NCBI GenBank assembly: GCA_034716415.1
Contig: JAYEJB010000053.1
Coordinates: 1 to 9,859 of the forward strand
DNA: 9,859 bases
From: JAYEJB01 sp034716415
GTDB lineage: Bacteria; Patescibacteriota; Patescibacteriia; SG8-24
Direction: 5' to 3'
Below the pieces are notes generated by a model. The model saw only the letters and a program-made list of their open reading frames with translations. It had not been told where the DNA came from and did no database searches. Of this stretch, positions 1 through 4,448 are shown piece by piece. How positions within the stretch are numbered: the stretch's first letter is position 1; each line of letters opens with the position of its first letter. The translations under genes were made by a program, and so were the position numbers.

Positions 1-72
1 GCAAAAACAGGCAGCCTGTTTCCTGCGGGAAATAGACTGTCTGTTTTTGCCCCAGACTGTGCATAAGACATC
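1..72. repeat. Partial copy of a long palindromic repeat (copy A)
   Basis: Bases 1-23 pair with 28-50 around a TGCG loop with only three differences, forming a strong hairpin. The right arm continues outward through CAGACTGTGCATAAGACATC to base 72, while its partner arm lies before the window. The whole stretch matches, in reverse orientation, the complete 95-bp palindrome at 4055-4149. It is therefore a second, diverged copy of the same element, cut by the window edge. It could be a MITE, a REP-like element or a bidirectional terminator for a gene to the left. Confidence 0.8.
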
Positions 73-79
73 ATCCTAT

Positions 80-115
80 TTCTGCCCCTTCTCCCGCTTC
101 TGCCCCTTCTCCCGC
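80..115. repeat. 18-bp tandem repeat, two copies
   Basis: The unit TTCTGCCCCTTCTCCCGC occurs perfectly twice, at 80-97 and 98-115, and a third copy begins to decay after 115. The same pyrimidine/purine-biased words recur at 3990-4023 and 8481-8497 (opposite strand) and, unusually, inside nrdJ near 6930-6960. Here it lies directly upstream of the thrB -10 element. Confidence 0.85.
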
Positions 116-124
116 TTTCTTTGC

Positions 125-133
125 TGGTATACT
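125..133 (+). promoter_or_regulatory. Extended -10 promoter for thrB-thrC
   Basis: TGGTATACT gives an extended -10 (TGn plus TATACT at 128-133). No good -35 is seen 17 bp upstream, where the 18-bp repeat lies. Transcription would start near base 140 and leave a leader of about 26 bases with no clear ribosome binding site before the ATG at 166. Confidence 0.5.
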
Positions 134-165
134 ATGAAGTGAGCGTAACATTGATAGCCACGCAT

Positions 166-1119
166 ATGTCTAAAATCATAACTTCGAAGAAAAAGTACAC
201 GGCTTTCGCGCCCGCGACTATCGCCAACGTCGGACCGGGTTACGATTTTCTCGGTTTCGCGATCGACGGTCTCGGTGACAAGGTTACGGTGACCAAAACG
301 TCCAAGCAGGGCGTGACGATCACGTCGATCACGGGGGATGACGGCAGATTGCCGATGGAGACGATCGGCAACAGCTCTTCCGTGGTCGCGCTGAAGATGC
401 TTGATGATGCTGGCGTGGAATTCGGGTTGGAGATGGTGTTGGAGAAGGGGCTGCCTCTCGAAAGCGGCCTCGGGTCCTCCGGCGCTTCGTCGGCCGCTGC
501 CGCGGTCGCGACGAACGCCGCTCTGGATAATCGGTTCGATCCGGAACAGCTGATCGAATTCGCGCGCTATGGTGAGGAAGTCGCGGCCGGGGCGCCGCAT
601 GCGGACAACGTGGCGCCGGCGATACTCGGTGGATTCGTCATCGTCAGACACGCCGAGCAACAGGAGATCGTCAGCGTCGACCTGCCGAAGAACTGGTTCG
701 TGGCGGTCTGCCATCCGCGTATCCAGCTTTCGACCAGGAAAGCCAGGAAGGTGATGCCGGAAAGCGTGTCGATGCGGCAGCTGGCCGTCAACGCCAGCAA
801 CGCGGCGACCATCATCTCGGCGATCCATCAGAACGACATGGAGCTGTTCGGCAGATCATTGATGAGCGACGTCGTGGTCGAGCCGGCTCGCATCGACTTG
901 ATTACCGGGTATGCCAAGGTCAAGGACGCGGCGCTCATGGCCGGTGCCGCGGGCGTGTCGATCTGTGGCGCGGGGCCATCCATGTTCGCTGTCTGCGGTT
1001 CACAGCTAAGGATCGACAAGATCAGCGAGGCGATGGCCGCCGCCTGGAATAAGATGGAAATTGAAACCGACAGCTATGTCAGTAGTTTCGGCGCAAAAGG
1101 CGCGAAGCAGATCAAGTGA
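166..1119 (+). CDS. thrB: Homoserine kinase (ThrB)
   Basis: Phosphorylates L-homoserine with ATP to O-phospho-L-homoserine, the step before threonine synthase; it acts in the cytoplasm. The 317-residue product is a GHMP-family kinase. The N-terminal motif FAPATIANVGPGYDFLG is typical of homoserine kinases, the phosphate-binding loop ESGLGSSGASSAA lies near residues 98-110, and the C-terminal glycine-rich motif CGAGPSMFA sits near residues 267-275. Length is about normal for the family (roughly 300-320). The frame is open back to 121, but ATG 166 is chosen because it puts the usual short lead before FAPAT. A TTG at 151 is an alternative. No Shine-Dalgarno is visible. The gene is separated from thrC by one base, so the two are surely co-transcribed. 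No homoserine dehydrogenase or aspartokinase gene is in the window. Confidence 0.93.
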   Translation: MSKIITSKKKYTAFAPATIANVGPGYDFLGFAIDGLGDKVTVTKTSKQGVTITSITGDDGRLPMETIGNSSSVVALKMLDDAGVEFGLEMVLEKGLPLESGLGSSGASSAAAAVATNAALDNRFDPEQLIEFARYGEEVAAGAPHADNVAPAILGGFVIVRHAEQQEIVSVDLPKNWFVAVCHPRIQLSTRKARKVMPESVSMRQLAVNASNAATIISAIHQNDMELFGRSLMSDVVVEPARIDLITGYAKVKDAALMAGAAGVSICGAGPSMFAVCGSQLRIDKISEAMAAAWNKMEIETDSYVSSFGAKGAKQIK

Positions 1120-1120
1120 A

Positions 1121-2407
1121 ATGAAGGGTGGATCGCACCTCAGATGTGCGTCGTGCGGCGATGCCTATCAACTCAAGGAGCCGGTAGTGCATTGTAGGTG
1201 CGGCGGTCTTTTGGATGTCGCGCATGACCTGTCGCGCTGGCACGGCCGCGGTGAGGGGTTGAAGGCGCTGTTCCGTTCGCGACTGCTTTCCGGGAAAGAG
1301 GCGGACGCGAGCGGGGTCTGGAGATTCCGTGAATTGGTGCTGCCGGGATTCCCGCTCAAAAGCATGGTCACGCGCGGTGAGGGCAACACACGACACTATT
1401 CGTTCCGCAAGACCGGTGAATGGATGGGGCAGCCGAACGTCGTCTTTAAGCATGAAGGTGAGAATCCGACCGGTTCGTTCAAGGATCGCGGCATGACCGT
1501 GGCGGTCAGCCGGGCCAAAGCTGACGGAGCTAAGCGCGTGGTCTGTGCCTCGACCGGCAACACCGCGGCCGCAGTCGCGTCCTACGCGTCCTTGGCCGGC
1601 CTGCCGTCGGCGATACTCATCCCGGAGAACGCGACAGCTCTCGGCAAGATCTCGCAGTCTTTGGCTTACGGCGCGACGACGATCAAGATCCGCGGGGATT
1701 TCGATGCGGCACTGCGCTTAGTGATGGAATCGCGCGAGAAGCTCGGGCTGACCGTGCTGAATTCGGTGAATCCGTTCCGTCTCGAGGGTCAGAAGACGAT
1801 CATGTTCGAAGCACTCGAACGTATGGGTTGGAATCCGCCGGACTGGATCGTCGTGCCGGGCGGCAATCTCGGCAATACTTCGGCGTTCGGCAAGGCTTTC
1901 ACGGAAGCGAAGGAGATCGGACTGATTGACCGACTGCCACGCATCGCGGTCATTCAGGCCGAGGGTGCGTCGCCGTTCTTCCATAGTTATAGTGACGGCT
2001 GGAAGCCATATAAGATGGAAGCCGAGACCGTGGCTACGGCGATCCGTATCGGGGATCCCGTGAACCGTGACAAGGCGGTGCGGGCGGTGGATGCGACCGA
2101 CGGCCTGGTCGCCAGCGTCACCGACACCGAGATCATGGACGCTAAGGCGATCGTCGATTCGGATGGCGTGGGCGCGGAGCCGGCATCGTGCACCTCGGCC
2201 GCCGGAATCAGGAAGCTCGTCGCTGAAGGTGTCATTAAACGCGATGAACGCGTTCTCGCCATACTCACCGGCAATCTCCTGAAGGATCCGGACGCCACCA
2301 TCAAATATCACTCCGAATCATTGCCTGATATCATGTCCGCCAGTCCGAACCGACCGGTCACGATAGATCCGACAGCACGGGCGTTGGAGAAAGTGTTGTC
2401 ATCATAA
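1121..2407 (+). CDS. thrC: Threonine synthase (ThrC), zinc-ribbon type
   Basis: PLP enzyme converting O-phosphohomoserine to L-threonine, completing the pathway begun by thrB. With start ATG 1121 the product has 428 residues. An N-terminal zinc-ribbon-like segment has Cys9, Cys12, Cys25 and Cys27 (CxxC...CxC), as in many archaeal and bacterial threonine synthases of the shorter class. The PLP-lysine motif NPTGSFKDRG gives Lys121 as the expected Schiff-base lysine. A serine/threonine-rich loop STGNTAAAVASYAS and a glycine-rich PGGNLGN loop follow, and the end carries TGNLLKDPD, matching the family's C-terminal TGxxLKDP signature. The frame is open back to 1061 inside thrB. ATG 1121 is preferred because it begins just before the zinc ribbon and follows the thrB stop by one base, suggesting translational coupling, as no ribosome binding site is evident. 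A hairpin terminator follows at once. Confidence 0.94.
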   Translation: MKGGSHLRCASCGDAYQLKEPVVHCRCGGLLDVAHDLSRWHGRGEGLKALFRSRLLSGKEADASGVWRFRELVLPGFPLKSMVTRGEGNTRHYSFRKTGEWMGQPNVVFKHEGENPTGSFKDRGMTVAVSRAKADGAKRVVCASTGNTAAAVASYASLAGLPSAILIPENATALGKISQSLAYGATTIKIRGDFDAALRLVMESREKLGLTVLNSVNPFRLEGQKTIMFEALERMGWNPPDWIVVPGGNLGNTSAFGKAFTEAKEIGLIDRLPRIAVIQAEGASPFFHSYSDGWKPYKMEAETVATAIRIGDPVNRDKAVRAVDATDGLVASVTDTEIMDAKAIVDSDGVGAEPASCTSAAGIRKLVAEGVIKRDERVLAILTGNLLKDPDATIKYHSESLPDIMSASPNRPVTIDPTARALEKVLSS

Positions 2408-2410
2408 ATA

Positions 2411-2433
2411 AAGCCCCGCGAGAGCGGGGTTTT
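2411..2433. terminator. Bidirectional hairpin terminator between thrC and the convergent gene
   Basis: CCCCGC (2414-2419), loop GAGA, GCGGGG (2424-2429), then TTTT on the plus strand. The upstream AAG extends the stem with the T run. Read on the minus strand the same stem is followed by CTTTATTTAT, so it can also end the convergent gene whose stop codon lies at 2433-2435. Confidence 0.85.
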
Positions 2434-2798
2434 CAGATGAGGAAGTGACCGGTATGGCGCATGAGGCGCACCGCTTGGATGCGCGATATGTTGTGCAGGA
2501 CGAACCGTTCCAGCTCCAAGATCTCTTTTTCCGAACGGTCGGGATAGATGACGTGCAGACATTCATGGATAATGGTCTCCAGGATGTTTTCGCGGTAGTC
2601 CACCCAGATCACCCTCTGATCTTCGTCGACAAATCCGGTTGATGTCGGTGATACCCCCTCCTTTTCGCAAAGTCCGTAGTTGCCGCGGATGACATCATAT
2701 CTGATCCGCCATCGGCCTTCGTTGAACAACACGTAGATCCTGCTCAGGATCCTGTATATCTGCCGCTTTTCCCGTTGCGACAGGCTATGCCGCTTCAA
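2433..2798 (-). CDS. Small HExxH metallopeptidase-like protein
   Basis: A 121-residue protein with the motif ETIIHECLHVIYPD near residues 75-88. The HExxH core (HECLH) is the zinc-binding and catalytic signature of metallopeptidases, and the following YPDxSE and acidic helix resemble small uncharacterised peptidase-like proteins of bacteria and phages (SprT/minimal-gluzincin type). The N-terminal part is basic and helical (LSQREKRQIYRILSRIYVLF). No signal peptide or membrane segment is seen, so it is likely cytoplasmic. The start is TTG at 2796-2798, chosen because the methionine-first reading begins there and AAGGAGG lies six bases upstream. It converges on thrC and shares its terminator, and is divergent from the gene at 2893. 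The substrate and biological role cannot be told from sequence. The third zinc ligand is uncertain. Confidence 0.75.
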   Translation of the reverse strand: MKRHSLSQREKRQIYRILSRIYVLFNEGRWRIRYDVIRGNYGLCEKEGVSPTSTGFVDEDQRVIWVDYRENILETIIHECLHVIYPDRSEKEILELERFVLHNISRIQAVRLMRHTGHFLI

Positions 2799-2804
2799 AG
2801 CGAG

Positions 2805-2811
2805 CCTCCTT
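2805..2811 (-). promoter_or_regulatory. Strong Shine-Dalgarno deciding a TTG start
   Basis: On the minus strand AAGGAGG is followed by six bases and then TTG. It is a near-perfect anti-16S match, rare in this window, and supports the non-ATG start of the HExxH protein. Confidence 0.8.
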
Positions 2812-2855
2812 CCTTATTCTCATGATTTCAGCTGGCGGTCCATCTGGCAAGTCGC

Positions 2856-2884
2856 TTGTCGGAGATCTTCTTGCGGCCTATACT
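2856..2884 (+). promoter_or_regulatory. Sigma-70-type promoter, probably giving a leaderless mRNA
   Basis: TTGTCG (2856-2861), a 17-bp spacer, then TATACT (2879-2884). The ATG at 2893 begins eight bases after the -10, just where transcription should start. There is no ribosome binding site, so the mRNA is probably leaderless. Confidence 0.6.
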
Positions 2885-2892
2885 GAACGCAT

Positions 2893-3213
2893 ATGAACAG
2901 CCGGACCAGCAAGGAACACGCTGAGCATTATCTGCGCGATATCGAACCGATGTGGCGCGCCTTCTGGTTCCACATGCACTTCTACGTGAAGAGCCTTGAG
3001 GAGTTCTGTGCCGGGCTTTCCAGCATCGACGACAACATCTACGAGTATCACGAGAGGGGTCATAAACATGACATGGCGCGTTGGGTGCGGGAGGTCGTCG
3101 GCGACGGCATACTGGCCGACGAGATGGAGAAACTGAAGACCCGCGAGGAGGCGATTCGGGTGGTCTGCGATCGAGTTGGTGAGCTGAAGAAAGCTAAGGA
3201 GCTAAGGAGCTAA
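2893..3213 (+). CDS. Small DUF5752-like protein of unknown function
   Basis: A 106-residue, probably cytoplasmic and helical protein. The pattern of an aromatic F-WFHMHF segment, then SLEEFCAGLSSI, a YEYHERGHKHDMARWV segment, and VVGDGILADEM matches my memory of the DUF5752 family (FHF... sLeEL...L... H...nDfarWv.evlGd..LA). This is recognition by pattern, not a search. No catalytic motif is evident, though several histidines (HMH, H..GHKH) are conspicuous. It starts at ATG 2893 with a leaderless promoter. The last codons (AKELRS and the TAA stop) are encoded by CTAAGGAG repeats that also form the 5' half of the downstream hairpin, so the C-terminal tail probably arose from the repeat. Confidence 0.7.
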   Translation: MNSRTSKEHAEHYLRDIEPMWRAFWFHMHFYVKSLEEFCAGLSSIDDNIYEYHERGHKHDMARWVREVVGDGILADEMEKLKTREEAIRVVCDRVGELKKAKELRS

Positions 3214-3273
3214 GAAGTGCGGGAGTTTGGTTATATAAGAAATGCTCCTGAGCTCCTGGGCTCCTTAGCTTTT
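3190..3273 (+). terminator. Long repeat-built hairpin acting as terminator
   Basis: Three CTAAGGAG-like units (3194-3201, 3202-3209, 3210-3217) face three CTCCTNRG units (3245-3252, 3253-3260, 3261-3268). Bases 3190-3202 pair perfectly with 3260-3272 over 13 bp, and pairing continues with a few mismatches to 3218/3244. A short CTTTTC run follows. The structure starts inside the coding region of the DUF5752-like gene and probably terminates its transcript. Confidence 0.65.
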
Positions 3274-3292
3274 CACACCCTTGACGCATAGA

Positions 3293-3321
3293 TTGAAACG
3301 GTACCTACAAAATAGTAAAGT
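3293..3321 (+). promoter_or_regulatory. Candidate promoter for the exonuclease-domain gene
   Basis: TTGAAA (3293-3298), a 17-bp spacer, TAAAGT (3316-3321). Transcription would start near 3328, at the foot of the hairpin at 3327-3360. An alternative -35, TTGACG at 3281-3286, has a less good spacing. Confidence 0.4.
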
Positions 3322-3326
3322 ATATC

Positions 3327-3360
3327 AGCGGCCAACCGGTGGATATCCGGCAGGGCCGCT
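3327..3360 (+). other. 5'-leader hairpin upstream of the exonuclease gene
   Basis: AGCGGCC (3327-3333) pairs with GGCCGCT (3354-3360), and inside it CCGG (3336-3339) pairs with CCGG (3347-3350). If the promoter call is right, the mRNA begins with this hairpin, which could stabilise its 5' end. It is followed only by TTT, so a terminator reading is weaker. Confidence 0.5.
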
Positions 3361-3383
3361 TTCCGAAATAACATGAAACGGCT

Positions 3384-3962
3384 ATGGGTAACGAGGTCGT
3401 CTTCGACATCGAGACAAGCAACAGTTTTGCCGACGTGGGCAAGTACGATCCGACACTACTGAAGGTGTCGTTGGTGGGAGCATATTCCTACGCGACTGAT
3501 GAGTATCTCTCGTATATGGAAGAAGACCTGCCGAAGCTGTGGCAGTTGTTGGAATCGGCTGATCGCGTCATCGGCTACAACCTGTTCGGTTTCGACTACC
3601 AGGTCTTGAATACCTACTATCCGGGTGACCTCTCGAAATTGCCGACGTTGGACCTGATGAAAGAGATCGAAAAGTCCATCGGATTCCGGATCAAACTCGA
3701 TGACGTGGCGCATGGTTCCTTGGGAGAAGGCAAGAGCGGCAACGGATTGCAGGCCATCGAATACTGGCGGCGCGGAGAGATAGACAAGTTGCGCGACTAC
3801 TGTCTGCAGGACGTGAAGGTCACCAAGGAGGTCTATGAGTTCGGGCTGGAACAGGGAATAGTGAAGTTCAAGGATCGTGTAGGTCAGATGGTAGAGGCAC
3901 GGATCGATTTCAAGCTGAACGCCGAACAAGCACGGCCAGTCAGCATGACATTGCCTATTTGA
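3384..3962 (+). CDS. DEDDy-type 3'-5' exonuclease / RNase H-like domain protein
   Basis: A 192-residue single-domain protein with an exonuclease fold of the YprB/DnaQ-like RNase H group. The visible catalytic set is Asp8 and Glu10 in VFDIET, Asp71 in NLFGFDYQVL, and Tyr139/Asp143 in YCLQDVKVT (YxxxD, the DEDDy pattern). Such domains bind two metal ions and cleave nucleotides from the 3' end of DNA or RNA. No helicase, polymerase or zinc domain is attached, so it is either stand-alone or works with a partner elsewhere. The start ATG 3384 lies just before the first catalytic strand. No Shine-Dalgarno is seen, and an ATG at 3373 is out of frame. The tail after residue 165 (MVEARIDFKLNAEQ...) is not recognised. 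It is flanked by repeats on both sides and appears monocistronic. Confidence 0.85.
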   Translation: MGNEVVFDIETSNSFADVGKYDPTLLKVSLVGAYSYATDEYLSYMEEDLPKLWQLLESADRVIGYNLFGFDYQVLNTYYPGDLSKLPTLDLMKEIEKSIGFRIKLDDVAHGSLGEGKSGNGLQAIEYWRRGEIDKLRDYCLQDVKVTKEVYEFGLEQGIVKFKDRVGQMVEARIDFKLNAEQARPVSMTLPI

Positions 3963-3975
3963 TTTTTTAGCGGGA

Positions 3976-4023
3976 CCTGCCTGCCGGCAGGGAAGGGGCA
4001 GGAGTGGGAGAAGCGGGAGAAGG
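3976..4023. repeat. CCTGCCGGCAGG palindrome followed by a purine-rich repeat tract
   Basis: A perfect 12-bp palindrome at 3980-3991 is joined to a G/A-rich tract with GGGAAGGGGCAGGAG and GGGAGAAGCGGGAGAAGG words. These are the reverse complement of the 18-bp units at 80-115, and the 13-mer GGCAGGGAAGGGG (3986-3998) recurs exactly inside nrdJ at 7002-7014. It follows the exonuclease gene but has no T run on the correct side for a terminator. Confidence 0.7.
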
Positions 4024-4054
4024 ATTCCTTTCGCCCCTTTGAACCAGTGGAGTA

Positions 4055-4149
4055 GATGTTTTATGCACAGTTTGGCGGAAAAGACAGACAGTCTGTTTCC
4101 CGCAGGAAACAGGCTGCCTGTTTTTCCGCCAAACTGTGCATAAAACATC
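4055..4149. repeat. 95-bp near-perfect palindrome (copy B, complete)
   Basis: The outer arms 4055-4082 and 4122-4149 are perfectly complementary over 28 bp. After a one-base bulge the inner arms pair to a CGCA loop (4101-4104) with only two non-Watson-Crick positions. Copy A at 1-72 is the same element inverted and diverged. No coding capacity is present. Known parallels are MITEs, REP/BIME-like elements and strong intrinsic hairpins. Neither direction has a long T tract, so it is called a repeat and not a terminator. Confidence 0.9.
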
Positions 4150-4228
4150 ACGGGAGGCAGGAAGCGGGAGGAGTAATATATTTCCCGCCTCGTGCCGCAT
4201 CACTGAATCAGTAGCCGATCATTCGGAG

Positions 4229-4281
4229 CGGACGTTCTTTCAGAGTCAGAGTGGAGAGGAGGCCACAACGTCCGGATTTTT
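4229..4281 (+). terminator. Terminator-like hairpin with an internal GGAGG loop
   Basis: CGGACGTT (4229-4236) pairs with AACGTCCG (4267-4274) and is followed by GATTTTTC. Between the arms GTGG (4251-4254) pairs with CCAC (4263-4266), presenting AGAGGAGG in its loop. It may be the 3' end of a small RNA or a terminator for an unseen transcript. It lies upstream of the nrdJ promoter, so it is not in the nrdJ leader as that promoter is placed here. Confidence 0.4.
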
Positions 4282-4356
4282 CATGTCCCGACTGTATTTT
4301 CGCGTGCCCCTCGCGCATTCTTGAAAGTGAGCAGAAGGCTCCCTTTTTATATTTGT

Positions 4357-4365
4357 TTATCCACA
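4357..4365 (+). promoter_or_regulatory. DnaA-box match upstream of nrdJ
   Basis: TTATCCACA is an exact match to the canonical 9-base DnaA box and lies five bases before the first NrdR-like box. DnaA is known to regulate nrdAB in E. coli, so a role at an nrd promoter is plausible, but a single 9-mer may be chance. Confidence 0.45.
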
Positions 4366-4370
4366 TTACA

Positions 4371-4386
4371 CCACAAGATATTGTGG
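4371..4386. promoter_or_regulatory. NrdR box 1
   Basis: CCACAAGATATTGTGG closely fits the NrdR-box consensus (acaCwATATmTwGTGt type). It overlaps the region just before the -10 element of nrdJ. NrdR is the ATP/dATP-sensing repressor of ribonucleotide reductase genes. Its gene is not in the window. Confidence 0.8.
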
Positions 4387-4392
4387 TATAGT
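4384..4392 (+). promoter_or_regulatory. Extended -10 promoter of nrdJ
   Basis: TGGTATAGT forms an extended -10 (TATAGT at 4387-4392) between and partly overlapping the two NrdR-like boxes. No strong -35 is seen. The start would be near 4399, leaving a leader of about 50 bases before ATG 4449. Confidence 0.6.
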
Positions 4393-4403
4393 GTGGCTAG
4401 AAA

Positions 4404-4419
4404 CCACAACATATTGTAA
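4404..4419. promoter_or_regulatory. NrdR box 2
   Basis: CCACAACATATTGTAA is a second, slightly weaker NrdR-like palindrome. Its centre is 33 bp from box 1, about three helical turns, which is the usual tandem arrangement for NrdR binding on one DNA face. It lies just after the predicted transcription start. Confidence 0.75.
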
Positions 4420-4448
4420 TCATCAACAAGGCACTAACTGCCGGGCCT

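Noticed and set aside
80..115. CRISPR-like repeats
   Set aside because: The repeats are directly adjacent (18-bp period without spacers) and no cas gene is present.
76..828. 250-codon minus-strand open frame opposite thrB
   Set aside because: Shadow of thrB; its C-terminal end is the translated 18-bp repeat.
1061..1120. Longer N-terminus for threonine synthase
   Set aside because: The extra 20 residues overlap thrB entirely and add nothing family-like; ATG 1121 begins right before the zinc ribbon.
3456..4151. 231-codon minus-strand open frame
   Set aside because: It is antisense to the exonuclease gene and runs through the 95-bp palindrome and purine tract. The product is low-complexity with no start signals.
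4229..4281. T-box riboswitch
   Set aside because: GTGG and CGTCC words suggested one, but the conserved AGGGTGGNACCGCG core is missing and no aminoacyl-tRNA synthetase or amino-acid gene follows.
4136..4324. 62-codon open frame before nrdJ
   Set aside because: It starts inside the palindrome, has no ribosome binding site, and the composition and peptide show no protein-like features.
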